Made by a program: the position numbers and the translations under genes. Below are positions 7,039 to 15,207 of a stretch of 64,000 bases of DNA, piece after piece; positions within the stretch are counted from its first letter, which is position 1; each line of letters opens with the position of its first letter. Origin of the DNA: Allopusillimonas ginsengisoli (lineage in GTDB: Bacteria; Pseudomonadota; Gammaproteobacteria; Burkholderiales; Burkholderiaceae_B); NCBI RefSeq assembly GCF_004153455.1, contig NZ_SDQE01000001.1:868001-932000 (forward strand), given 5' to 3'. The notes under the pieces are model-generated. The model did no database searches. It saw nothing but the letters and a program-made list of their open reading frames with translations, and was not told the DNA's origin.

Positions 7039-8220
7039 ATGAGCACGCTCGTCAATCGTCCGGAAGGCGATGCGCAGACAGCGCACGCTGAATTGTTCAC
7101 GCCGCTGCGCGTGGGAGGTGGACTGAGCTTGTCCAACCGTCTCGCCGTCGCACCAATGACCCGGGTCAGCGCCACGGCGGACGGCCACGCCACGAAGCAG
7201 ATGGCCGACTACTACGAAGCCTTCGCAGCTGGCGGCTTCGGTCTGGTGATCACCGAAGGCCTTTATACGGACAAGGCCCATGCGCAGGGCTACCTCTTCC
7301 AGCCAGGCCTGGCCGACGACGCACAGCGCGATGCGTGGCGGACCGTGGTAGACCGTGTGCATGCGCATGGCGGCCGCATCGTCGCGCAACTGATGCACGC
7401 GGGCGCGCTGTCGCAGGGGAATCCCCATCGCATCACGACAAAGGGCCCCTCGGCCGTGTTACCCACGGGACAGCAACTGGCTTTTTATCGGGGTGAAGGG
7501 CCTTACCGGATGCCCGAAGCGATGTCAGCCGATGACATCTCCGAGGCGGTCGAAGGCTTCGCACAAGCGGCGCGCAGAGCGCAGGAGGCCGGATTCGACG
7601 GCGTCGAGGTACACGGCGCCAACGGGTATCTGCTAGACCAGTTTCTCACTGCCCACACCAATCTGCGCGAGGACAGCTACGGCGGCAGTCTGGCCAACCG
7701 CCTGCGCTTGACGGGGGACGTCATCCAAGCCGTCCGACGGTCGACGACAGAGTGCTTTGTCGTGGGTGTGCGCACTTCGCAAGGCAAGGTCAACGACTTC
7801 ACGCACAAGTGGGAAGGCGGCGAGGCCGATGCGGCGCAGATCTTCGGCACGCTCGGTGCGCTGCCCATCGACTACCTTCACACGACCGAGTTCGAGGCCT
7901 GGCGTCCTGCGTTCGGTGAGCACGGTCCCAGTCTTGCAGCGTTGGCGAGGCGGCACGTTGCGGTGCCGGTGCTGGCGAACGGTTCGCTGCATGATGCGAC
8001 GCAGGCCGACGGGGTGGTGGCAAGACAGGAGGCAGACTTCGTTTCCCTGGGCCGCGGTGCGCTCATGCATGCCGACTGGCCGGCAAGACTGCGTGCCGGC
8101 AAGGTGCATAAGACCTTCGATCGAGGGTTGTTGGCGCCGATCGCTGACCTCGCCAATGCGGTTCGTCATCGCGCGGAGGTTCACCTCTCTGTTGAGGGCG
8201 CTCCGGCGTTGGACCGCTGA
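7039..8220 (+). CDS. NADH:flavin oxidoreductase, old yellow enzyme family
   Basis: A 393-residue FMN-dependent ene-reductase-type TIM barrel. Visible hallmarks are LSLSNRLAVAPMTR near the N-terminus (FMN contact), the substrate-binding HGAN in GVEVHGANGYLLDQF, TNLREDSYGGSLANRLRL, and VLANGSL plus FVSLGRGAL at the C-terminal phosphate-binding end. It probably reduces an activated alkene or another electrophile with NAD(P)H. It is coupled to the RidA-like gene (one-base gap) and presumably regulated by the divergent LysR. The physiological substrate cannot be read from sequence. Confidence 0.9.
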   Translation: MSTLVNRPEGDAQTAHAELFTPLRVGGGLSLSNRLAVAPMTRVSATADGHATKQMADYYEAFAAGGFGLVITEGLYTDKAHAQGYLFQPGLADDAQRDAWRTVVDRVHAHGGRIVAQLMHAGALSQGNPHRITTKGPSAVLPTGQQLAFYRGEGPYRMPEAMSADDISEAVEGFAQAARRAQEAGFDGVEVHGANGYLLDQFLTAHTNLREDSYGGSLANRLRLTGDVIQAVRRSTTECFVVGVRTSQGKVNDFTHKWEGGEADAAQIFGTLGALPIDYLHTTEFEAWRPAFGEHGPSLAALARRHVAVPVLANGSLHDATQADGVVARQEADFVSLGRGALMHADWPARLRAGKVHKTFDRGLLAPIADLANAVRHRAEVHLSVEGAPALDR

Positions 8221-8238
8221 AGGTGCAAGGGGCTTGGC

Positions 8239-8598
8239 ATGATTCGAGCCCATCAGTCGCTGATCCGACGTGTGCTCCAATTGCTCTATGAGCTTCGCTA
8301 TAAGCTCGCGCATAATGTGAGTCAAGTTACCTTCTCGCTGGACAATTACCTGAAGCAACTTGGCGGGCAGCAAACGACATCATTCATTCAGCGCGCCGGG
8401 CATGGCATAAAGCCGAACGTCGGCGGGGTTATAAGAGACTCTTTCGTTTTGGAGAATCCAAAGCTGGCTCTTTGGGTAACAGTCTCTGAAATCTTGGCCT
8501 GCCTGCATCTTGAACACGATGTCGCGGACAGTCGTCTACTTGCGCTAGCGCTTCAAAGACTAACAGCATTGTCTGTACGTGACCTTGAGGACGTCTAA
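8239..8598 (+). CDS. Hypothetical protein
   Basis: A 119-codon frame with an AAGGGG element eight bases before the ATG, 18 bases after the OYE stop. The product is mostly helical in appearance, with LLYELRYKLAHNV and LALWVTVSEILACL segments but no clear transmembrane span or known motif. I do not recognise it. It could be the last gene of the ridA-like/OYE operon or a chance frame. Confidence 0.4.
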   Translation: MIRAHQSLIRRVLQLLYELRYKLAHNVSQVTFSLDNYLKQLGGQQTTSFIQRAGHGIKPNVGGVIRDSFVLENPKLALWVTVSEILACLHLEHDVADSRLLALALQRLTALSVRDLEDV

Positions 8599-8781
8599 TA
8601 ATTTATGTAAACCAAGCCTCGCGGCGTTACTCAGCCGCTACAGCGCACTTTCGAATGTCTGCAAAGGGTTGCGGATTCAACCGGTCGGCGGCCTCAAATA
8701 CGCCCCTCAGAACGGACATTTGGGAAACGTCGAAGCATCGCTCACCACTGATACGCACGACGAAGCAGAGAGAACAGCTGC

Positions 8782-8811
8782 GCCAACGATGCCGCGGACA
8801 GCATCGTTGGC
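8782..8811. terminator. Perfect 11-bp hairpin downstream of the PfpI gene
   Basis: GCCAACGATGC (8782-8792) and its exact reverse complement GCATCGTTGGC (8801-8811) flank an eight-base loop, ten bases beyond the stop of the minus-strand PfpI gene. There is no T-run on either side, so it may be a terminator needing another factor or an mRNA 3'-end stabiliser. Confidence 0.5.
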
Positions 8812-8820
8812 GAGGGTTGA

Positions 8821-9498
8821 TCAGCCCAGCATCTTCAGCAACGCCTCCGCGGCGGGCTCGGATGACGCTGGATTCTGACCGGTAATCAGCAGGCCGTCGC
8901 TGACCACGTACGGCTGCCAGTCACCGCCTTTGCTGTAATTGCTGCCGTTCTTTTTCAGCATGTCTTCCACCAGGAACGGCACCACGTTGGTCAGGCCGAC
9001 GGCCTCTTCCTCGGTATTGGTGAAACCGGTGACGGACTTGCCTTGGACCAGCGGTTTGCCATCGGCCGACTTCACGTGGCGCAGCACGCCGGGTGCGTGG
9101 CATACGGCAGCGACCGGCTTGCCGGCGGCCAGCATGGCTTCGATCAACGCGATCGATGTGGCGTCTTCGGCCAGATCCCACAGCGGCCCGTGGCCGCCCG
9201 GATAGAACACTGCGTCGAAGTCGGCGGCCGAGACATCCTTCAGCTTCTGCGTGCTGGCCAGAACGGCTTGAGCCGCCGGGTCATCCTTGAAACGGCGAGT
9301 GGCATCGGTCTGCGCCGATGCATCGTCGCTCTTCGGATCCAGCGGCGGCTGTCCGCCATGCGGCGAGGCCACCGTGATCTGCGCGCCAGCGTCCTTGAAT
9401 ACGTAGTAAGGCGCGACGAATTCCTCCAGCCAGAAACCCGTCTTCTTGCCGGTGTTGCCCAGTTGATCGTGCGAAGTGAGAATCATCAGAATTTTCAT
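8821..9498 (-). CDS. DJ-1/PfpI-family protein (type 1 glutamine amidotransferase fold, Hsp31-like)
   Basis: A 225-residue DJ-1/PfpI protein. The ATG at 9498 is chosen because it follows a GAAGG element and gives the standard MKILMILTSHD opening; the frame is open to 9612 but that part overlaps remnants of another gene. The nucleophile elbow AAVCHAPG holds the catalytic Cys, FYPGGHGPLWDLA the oxyanion region, and EEAVGLTNVVPFLVED is typical of the Hsp31/glyoxalase III-like class. The likely role is protein/aldehyde detoxification (methylglyoxal) or chaperoning, by family. It lies just downstream of a truncated oxidoreductase gene of the same orientation. Confidence 0.85.
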   Translation of the reverse strand: MKILMILTSHDQLGNTGKKTGFWLEEFVAPYYVFKDAGAQITVASPHGGQPPLDPKSDDASAQTDATRRFKDDPAAQAVLASTQKLKDVSAADFDAVFYPGGHGPLWDLAEDATSIALIEAMLAAGKPVAAVCHAPGVLRHVKSADGKPLVQGKSVTGFTNTEEEAVGLTNVVPFLVEDMLKKNGSNYSKGGDWQPYVVSDGLLITGQNPASSEPAAEALLKMLG

Positions 9499-9553
9499 GA
9501 AGCGCCTTCTTTGAATGGAGGAGGGGGAAGCGAGCGGTCTTGCCGGCGGGGCC

Positions 9554-9640
9554 TCATTCGCTGGCGATGCGAACCACCAGCTTACCAAAATTGCTGCCGT
9601 TGAGTATGCCAATGAAGGCCTGTGGCGCCTGTCCAGAAGA
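9554..9640 (-). pseudogene. C-terminal remnant of a zinc-type NADP-dependent oxidoreductase (MDR family)
   Basis: The minus strand encodes APQAFIGILNGSNFGKLVVR and a stop, which is the typical end of medium-chain NADP-dependent oxidoreductases (2-alkenal/curcumin reductase-like). Only about 28 codons remain; upstream the sequence switches to the inverted antitoxin fragment. The rest of the gene has been lost by a rearrangement at about position 9640. Confidence 0.65.
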
Positions 9641-9725
9641 TGCGCCCAGCTCCGATACGCTGTTCAAGGTTATCCATGCGATGGGTTTTAAGCTGACGGT
9701 AGAGCCTCTGACCACACATGGCTGA
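9641..9725 (+). repeat. Inverted partial copy of the antitoxin gene 3' end
   Basis: This stretch encodes SSDTLFKVIHAMGFKLTVEP followed by LTTHG and a stop, nearly identical to the C-terminus of the antitoxin at 4262-4561, on the opposite strand of the window. The match covers roughly 80 bases with few differences (for example atgggttttaa versus atgggttttaag context, and I to T in the last residues). It abuts the truncated oxidoreductase exactly, so it marks a recombination junction. Confidence 0.75.
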
Positions 9726-9803
9726 AGTTTGCCGTGTCGGTATTGGGCCAAGAGCGGCTGTTCGCTGCGATCCAAAATTTGCCACTCACGAATTCAAACA
9801 ATA

Positions 9804-10322
9804 GTGAAGATTTCTACCAGACTTGCTTCCGAGCATGACAAAGCGCCGATTTGGACGCTGTACCAACATGCAATGAAATCTCATATTGAGTCAATCTGGG
9901 GATGGGACGAGAACTGGCAGGTAATCGATTTCGAAAAAACGTTTTCTTCTTCTGCAACGTATGTCGTAGAGAAGGACGGAGAGTTCGTCGGCTACTTCCA
10001 GCTCGACTTTGGCGAGGCGGAAATATACCTGAGAATGATCGCGTTGATGCCCACAGTAAGATCATCAAAAATCGGAACCGCGCTGCTGTCCAATCTTCTC
10101 CGTTGCAGTCATCAGGTTGGGCTTCCCCTACGTTTTCGGGTCTTCCGCATTAACCATGCCGCCAAACGCTTTTATGAACGTTTGGGCTGGGAGATCGAAT
10201 CCGAAGATGACGTATTTTTTACGATGACACACGCAAGCAATATCACTGACGTTACGGAACGGTCAGCGCATGATGTCTCCCCCCAGCAATTTGCGTTGGC
10301 TTTGGAAACCTACCATCGCTAG
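9804..10322 (+). CDS. GNAT-family N-acetyltransferase
   Basis: About 172 residues from the GTG at 9804, which gives the usual KISTRLASEHDKAPIW first strand; the frame is open from 9729 but earlier codons overlap the rearrangement junction, and no good ribosome binding site is visible. GNAT motifs: EIYLRMIALMPTVRSSKIGT (acetyl-CoA pyrophosphate loop, degenerate R/Q-x-x-G-x-G/A) and HAAKRFYERLGWEIE. Base composition is more AT-rich than the flanking genes, suggesting recent arrival. The substrate is unknown. Confidence 0.7.
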   Translation: MKISTRLASEHDKAPIWTLYQHAMKSHIESIWGWDENWQVIDFEKTFSSSATYVVEKDGEFVGYFQLDFGEAEIYLRMIALMPTVRSSKIGTALLSNLLRCSHQVGLPLRFRVFRINHAAKRFYERLGWEIESEDDVFFTMTHASNITDVTERSAHDVSPQQFALALETYHR

Positions 10323-10386
10323 TGGTGGCCGCGATAAATAAAGTGGCGGGCGAGCCCAGCCCACAAAGTCTGCCATCCCTCTCGCG

Positions 10387-11010
10387 TTAACGACTGCTGG
10401 CCAGGCGAATCCCCAATCCCACGAGTGCTGCGCCCATCAATGCATCGACCCCTCGGCTCACGCGCATATAGACAGATCGAACTCGCCCCACTGAAAAGAA
10501 CGCAGCAAGTATCCCCAGCCACCCGGCCGTTATTAGACCGACCAGCGCTACCATGCTGACATACACCCAGGTGGGTGCGCCGACCGGTAGTACGGTCACG
10601 AACAAGGTGGCAAAGAAGGTCGCCGTCTTCGGATTAGTGATGCCGACTATGAAACCCTGGCGCCACGCTTGCAACCCACTGACTCGCGAAGCACGGCCCA
10701 CACGCAGTTCCCTGTTCCTAGACCTGAAAGACGTTATCAGCATCCGAGCACCGAGGTAGATCAGGTAAGCCGCACCGACCAGACGGATGGTTTCGTAGAG
10801 CCAGAACAATTCCTTGATGAGCAATCCAAACCCAAGGATGGCCAAGGTTGCCCAGACGACTACCGCGCAAGCGATGCCCAGGCCGACGAAGGTACCTGAT
10901 CGCCGGTCATTCAAGGCATTGGACGTGACGGCAACGAAGTCCGGCCCGGGACTGATGCAGGCCAGGAGAACGATCCCGGAGAGAGTGAGCAATTGAGACA
11001 GGTATTCCAT
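10387..11010 (-). CDS. LysE/RhtB-family amino-acid exporter
   Basis: A 207-residue inner-membrane exporter with about six hydrophobic segments. The N-terminal ISPGPDFVAVTSNAL and the central GFIVGITNPKTATFFATLFV are signatures of LysE/RhtB translocators, which export amino acids or related small molecules. Length fits the family. It stands alone; no LysR or Lrp regulator is adjacent. The transported substrate cannot be predicted. Confidence 0.9.
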   Translation of the reverse strand: MEYLSQLLTLSGIVLLACISPGPDFVAVTSNALNDRRSGTFVGLGIACAVVVWATLAILGFGLLIKELFWLYETIRLVGAAYLIYLGARMLITSFRSRNRELRVGRASRVSGLQAWRQGFIVGITNPKTATFFATLFVTVLPVGAPTWVYVSMVALVGLITAGWLGILAAFFSVGRVRSVYMRVSRGVDALMGAALVGLGIRLASSR

Positions 11011-11298
11011 GAATCCAATGCAAGACGTTATTGACCGGAACTCGGCGCTGCGCGAGCTGGTGTAGGGGGAATTCTACCATCGCCACCATTACGCCTCGCT
11101 TCGGCAACTCGATGTGAAAAGCTCCTCAGCACGGGGATCATGAACGATGCCGGGAGAGCTGCCTGCAGAGGGTGCAGCTGCGGTGCCCGTGCTTGTAAAA
11201 ATTTGGGACGGGACCGCGATGAATCGCTTTGGGGTTGCGTCCCGGGACTTGGACCTTCAACGCCCGGAACGCCGGGAGGCTTGCGTTGGTGAAATGAA

Positions 11299-11901
11299 TT
11301 ACGCCTGCTTTTTGAACAGATCCTGAAAGATCAAAGGCCCCCAGACCTTGTCTCGCGCGTGCACAAGCGCGCCACCCTTGTCGAGCCTCCCAAGATTGAT
11401 GGGTGCGAAGCCGAGCCGTTCGGCGAGGGCTGCCACCGGCGCTACCGCGCTATCATCGTCGCTCGTCAGGAACACAACTCTCCTTCCATCGTGTACGGTC
11501 GGATCCTGGTTGAGGACGGCGGCGGCCAAATGGTTAAAGCCCTTGACCAATCGCCCACCGGTAAAAGCCTGTGCGACGACCCTGGACGAAGGCTGTCCTC
11601 CCAGTTTCTCTGGAGACACGCCGTAGGTATTGGTCACGTCAATGATGATCTTTCCCTTCCAGCTCGGCAACGCCTTCGCGACATCAGGGTGCGACTCGTA
11701 ACGGACAGCCAAAAAGACGATGTCGGCCTTGACGGCTTCCGCCAGTGTTCTGGGAATAATCCCGGGTCCGATCGCGGCGGCATCGGCTGCAAAGCTTTCC
11801 GGGTCGCGCGTTGTTGCAACGGATACTTCGATACCGCTTCGGGCAAACGCCTTGGCAAGCGCCTGGCCGATCTGGCCGAAACCAATAATTGCGTAGTTCA
11901 T
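11299..11901 (-). CDS. NAD(P)-binding protein, F420-reductase-like (NADP oxidoreductase) family
   Basis: A 200-residue single-domain Rossmann protein. The dinucleotide loop is IGFGQIGQALAKAFA (residues 6-20) and the sequence follows the pattern of NADPH-dependent F420 reductase-like proteins, with VFLAVRYESHPDVAKAL and KGFNHLAAAVL. Proteobacteria lack F420, so these homologues probably act on another substrate; the exact reaction is unknown. It lies 72 bases downstream of an SDR gene in the same direction and may be co-transcribed with it. Confidence 0.75.
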   Translation of the reverse strand: MNYAIIGFGQIGQALAKAFARSGIEVSVATTRDPESFAADAAAIGPGIIPRTLAEAVKADIVFLAVRYESHPDVAKALPSWKGKIIIDVTNTYGVSPEKLGGQPSSRVVAQAFTGGRLVKGFNHLAAAVLNQDPTVHDGRRVVFLTSDDDSAVAPVAALAERLGFAPINLGRLDKGGALVHARDKVWGPLIFQDLFKKQA

Positions 11902-11973
11902 AGTTTTTCCTTGGGTTTGCCGCGCCCGGCGGGCTCCGACGATCGAATGGAGGGGCCCGTAGAGCGCGGCGTG

Positions 11974-12708
11974 TCAGATTTGCGCCAGGCCGCCATCGAC
12001 GGCAAGCTCGCTGGCGGTCATGAAGCTGCTGTCCTGCGATGCAAGAAAGGCCGCCGCCGCCCCCAGTTCCGCCGGTTCGGCCATGCGCTGAAGCGGGTTC
12101 ATCGAGGCGAAGATCTTCATGCCCTCCTCGCCTACCGCCTCCTTCGCGAGTTCGGTCGCCGTCGGTCCGGGCGACAGCACGTTCACTCTGATGCCGGTGC
12201 CTTTCAGATCCTCCGCCCAGGTCCGCGCAAGGTTACGCACTGCCGCCTTGCTCGCGCTATAGGTGCTGAATGCGGGGGCGCCCGTGGTACCGGCGCTCGA
12301 TCCAGTCAGGATGATCGAACCGCCCTCGCCCATCAGCGGCAGCGCCTTCTGAACCGTGAAGATCGAACCCTTCACATTGGTGTCGAAGATTTCGTCAATG
12401 TGCTCGGCGGTGATATTGCCCAGCGCAAGCAGGCTTCCCGCCCCCGCATTGGCGAAAACGATGTCGAGGGTTCCGCGCTCGGTCTTCACCGCCGCGTAGA
12501 GCCGGTCGAGGTCGGCCAGATCGGAGACCGAGCCCCTTACCGCGCGTGCGTTGGGCCCGAGGTCGGCCACAGCGGCATCGAGCGCTTCCTGTCGACGTCC
12601 GAAGATGAAGACGAAGGCGCCCTCCTCGATGAAACGCTTTGCTGCGGCGCGGCCAATGCCGGTCGCCCCGCCAGTGATCACGGCGGTCTTTCCATTCAGT
12701 CTGTTCAT
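11974..12708 (-). CDS. SDR family oxidoreductase
   Basis: A 244-residue classical short-chain dehydrogenase. TGGATGIGRA is the cofactor loop, FGRRQEALDAA suggests NADPH preference (Arg after the second strand), NAGAGS the structural motif, and YSASK the catalytic Tyr/Lys; the C-terminus ASELAVDGGLAQI is standard. It is divergent from a LysR gene with a 113-base shared intergenic region containing a strong inverted repeat, so it is the probable LysR target together with the downstream F420-reductase-like gene. The substrate is unknown. Confidence 0.9.
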   Translation of the reverse strand: MNRLNGKTAVITGGATGIGRAAAKRFIEEGAFVFIFGRRQEALDAAVADLGPNARAVRGSVSDLADLDRLYAAVKTERGTLDIVFANAGAGSLLALGNITAEHIDEIFDTNVKGSIFTVQKALPLMGEGGSIILTGSSAGTTGAPAFSTYSASKAAVRNLARTWAEDLKGTGIRVNVLSPGPTATELAKEAVGEEGMKIFASMNPLQRMAEPAELGAAAAFLASQDSSFMTASELAVDGGLAQI

Positions 12709-12783
12709 AATGTGTTGCCGGGTCGGCGTCCTTTGTTGAGGTTAGAAATCAGTCTAAGCGCCTTGACACATCAATACAATTGA

Positions 12784-12815
12784 CTAAAAATTGCTTAATT
12801 CAATCTAATTTTTAG
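12784..12815. promoter_or_regulatory. Inverted-repeat operator between SDR and LysR genes
   Basis: CTAAAAATT (12784-12792) and its exact reverse complement AATTTTTAG (12807-12815), 14 bases apart, ending seven bases before the LysR ATG. It is a good candidate for the LysR autoregulatory site. Confidence 0.5.
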
Positions 12816-12821
12816 ATATAT

Positions 12822-13733
12822 ATGCTTGACAATGTCACCATCAACCAACTGCGTGCGTTCGTTGCGGTATGTGATGAGGGAAGCTTTTCGGGCGCGGCGC
12901 GGAAACTCAGGCGCGCACAGTCAGCCATCAGCCACGCGATCAAGGCGTTAGAAAGCGCATTTGATGTCGAACTGTTCGAGCGAAACACACGGAAGGCGCA
13001 GCTCACTGCGGCGGGGCACAGCCTCTTGCCGGACGCGCGGGCAGTGATCTCACGTACCGAAGAAATGAAAAACCGCGCCAGCTCAATCGCCGACGCCGGA
13101 GCGCCACAGGTTTCAGTTGCGATCGATGCCTACTTCCCGCGCGCGCATCTGATCGACTGTTTGTGGACACTGCAAGCGGAGTTCCTCACTGCATCGATCA
13201 ACCTGCGAATCACCACCATGCAAGGGGGTGAGAACCTGGTGCTCGAAAGGGTGTGTGCCCTGGCTGTCACGATCGATAACGTGCCGGAGGTGAATCCTGA
13301 TGCCATGGAACGCCACTGGCTGTGCGAGGCGGAGATGGTGACGGTGTGTGCGCTCACCCACCCACTCGCTTCAACCCCGGCACCCATTCCGAAGGATGAG
13401 TTTGGCAGACATGTTCAGATCGTCGTCACGGATAACCAACCGGGAACAGAAAAGACTCAACAGGGCGTCGCCGGCAAGCGCCAGTGGCTGGTCAACGATC
13501 TAGGCGCCAAGCGTGACCTTCTCAAGGCCGGTCTCGGCTGGGGGCACATGCCGCGGCACCTCGTTGTCAGGGATCTGGCAAACGGGCAACTCGTCGAGCT
13601 TGAACGCCGCGCCTGGCATGTCGGCTCGCTCACGTTCATGATCTCGCAACGGCGGGGGTATGATCTCTCATCATGCGAGTTGCGGTTGGTCGAACTCCTT
13701 GGCAACCCTCAGAGCATCCCGAACCCCGCATGA
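12822..13733 (+). CDS. LysR-family transcriptional regulator
   Basis: A 303-residue LysR regulator. The N-terminal winged HTH is INQLRAFVAVCDEGSFSGAA then RRAQSAISHAIKALE; the C-terminal effector-binding domain begins around residue 90 (QVSVAIDAYFPRAHLID). It is divergent from the SDR/F420-reductase-like pair. Its stop codon overlaps the start of an ABC ATPase gene (ATGA at 13730), so the two are translationally coupled, which is unusual for a LysR gene. Confidence 0.88.
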   Translation: MLDNVTINQLRAFVAVCDEGSFSGAARKLRRAQSAISHAIKALESAFDVELFERNTRKAQLTAAGHSLLPDARAVISRTEEMKNRASSIADAGAPQVSVAIDAYFPRAHLIDCLWTLQAEFLTASINLRITTMQGGENLVLERVCALAVTIDNVPEVNPDAMERHWLCEAEMVTVCALTHPLASTPAPIPKDEFGRHVQIVVTDNQPGTEKTQQGVAGKRQWLVNDLGAKRDLLKAGLGWGHMPRHLVVRDLANGQLVELERRAWHVGSLTFMISQRRGYDLSSCELRLVELLGNPQSIPNPA

Positions 13734-14344
13734 TACGCATCGACAATCTCGGCAAGCGCTACGGCGACCATTTCATCTTCCAGGGGCTCACTCATACGTT
13801 CTCGCCTGGATGCGTTGCGCTATGCGAAGAAGAAAGCACAGGCAAATCCAGCTTGCTGGGCCTCATCGCGGGCGTTATCGCGCCGGATGCGGGAGACGTC
13901 TGGATCGATGGATACTCCCTGACCCACGCGTCACGACAAGCCAAAGCCCGACTGGCCTATGTGCCTGACAACTGCCTGGCCTTTCCGTTACAGACGGGGC
14001 GTGGCCTGCTCGAGCAAGCCGCCCTGGAAAAGAACACGACGCTCGGCGAAGATGCGTTCGATCTGGCGTACGAACTGGGATTGGAGCCGCATCTGGACAA
14101 ACGCCTCGAACAGATGTCGACGGGTACGCGCCGCAAAGTCTTCCTGACCGCAGCCGCTTTGGGCAAGCCAGCCGCCGTCATCGCGGATGGCCCGAGCAAT
14201 GGGCTGGACGCGCGGGCCCGCGCTGTGCTGGCGGAGCAGTTCAAGATCTGGTCTCGGGACCGCGTCGTGCTGTTTGCCAGTCACGATGCTGAATTGGTGC
14301 GGGCCTGCGGCGCAAGCGTCATCGCTATTGCCGCCCTGGCCTGA
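13730..14344 (+). CDS. ABC-type ATPase-like protein with degenerate active site
   Basis: A 204-residue single ABC ATPase domain. Fold landmarks are all in place, but key residues are changed: the Walker A region reads CEEESTGKSS (Glu where the first Gly of GxxxxGKS should be), the signature is MSTGTRRK instead of LSGGQ, and after the Walker B strand AAVIAD the catalytic Glu is replaced (DGPSNGLD rather than DEPTNGLD). The switch His (FASHD) is kept. It has no permease neighbour and is coupled by ATGA to the LysR gene. It resembles orphan ATP-binding proteins described as ABC transporter-like and may bind rather than hydrolyse ATP (inference). Confidence 0.75.
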   Translation: MIRIDNLGKRYGDHFIFQGLTHTFSPGCVALCEEESTGKSSLLGLIAGVIAPDAGDVWIDGYSLTHASRQAKARLAYVPDNCLAFPLQTGRGLLEQAALEKNTTLGEDAFDLAYELGLEPHLDKRLEQMSTGTRRKVFLTAAALGKPAAVIADGPSNGLDARARAVLAEQFKIWSRDRVVLFASHDAELVRACGASVIAIAALA

Positions 14345-14380
14345 GCGCGGCGCTGTCAGCGCCGCGTGGCAAACAACAGC

Positions 14381-14977
14381 CTACCCTTCATCCACCATTT
14401 TCGCGATCTTTGTACCTTTGAGCGACACGCCCGCCGCCAGGCCCGCATTGGTTGTCACAAATGCGACCACAGGCTTGGAAAGCGTTTCTGAATCGATCAC
14501 CCCATTGGCGCCCACGTTTGCGACAGCTACGGTAGCACCCGCGCCAACGGTCCAGCCATCGCTATTGCGGAATTCATCGAGTGCTTCCTGTGTCATGAAC
14601 AGCATGACAATTGCCCTGGATTGCGCGCCAGCCTGGAAGCCGATCGATCCGCCGGCCGTGGTGTAGTAGCCCTGGGGCGCGCCATTCACCCTGAGCACGC
14701 CATCACCACGTTCAAATCCGACAACGATTCCGCCGCTCAGCACCTTGGGAAAGATCAGCACGCCTTTCGCCTTTGCGGCGGCCGAACGCGCGTCGGGAGA
14801 GATCTCGTACAGCCGATTGAGCGCATCGTCGGCGCGCGAGTCGACACTCGCGTGCCGCTCAGCCATTGTTTTTGGCTGACTCTGCGGCAGTGTCGTGGTA
14901 CACCCCGAAAACGCCAGGCCAGCAACGCCCATAGCCAACGCAACAACGAGTTTTCGGGAATTTTTTTGTTCTCGCAC
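14381..14977 (-). CDS. YSC84-type lipid-binding lipoprotein
   Basis: A 198-residue predicted lipoprotein: signal peptide with lipobox LAFSGC, then a region rich in SADALNRLYEI-like helices and the YSC84/Las17-binding-protein fold (KAKGVLIFPKVLSGGIVVGF, GSIGFQAGAQSRAIVMLFMT, WTVGAGATVAVANVGANG). Family members are bacterial lipoproteins of unclear function thought to bind lipid. It is convergent with the ABC-like gene, with 36 bases between stops, and is probably monocistronic. Confidence 0.85.
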   Translation of the reverse strand: MREQKNSRKLVVALAMGVAGLAFSGCTTTLPQSQPKTMAERHASVDSRADDALNRLYEISPDARSAAAKAKGVLIFPKVLSGGIVVGFERGDGVLRVNGAPQGYYTTAGGSIGFQAGAQSRAIVMLFMTQEALDEFRNSDGWTVGAGATVAVANVGANGVIDSETLSKPVVAFVTTNAGLAAGVSLKGTKIAKMVDEG

Positions 14978-15207
14978 CTTGTTCTCCTGAGATTGGGTGG
15001 CACACCTGCCATACCTGCGCCAATAATGATTTAATCGTAGATGCCCTGCGCCATTATCCGCATTGCCTAATGGCTATGCGCTGAGTAGAGCATGCTCACG
15101 AGAGAGGATACTCTGGCAGTTTCACCCATACAAGCCACGAGCACTCATGCCAGCGTTGGCGCAGCAAGGCGTTACCCCATGTGCTACCCACAAGGCCAAT
15201 CATTCTC

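Noticed and set aside
11359-12783. A 474-codon plus-strand ORF
   Set aside because: It is the shadow of two well-supported minus-strand genes (F420-reductase-like and SDR) whose motifs are clear.
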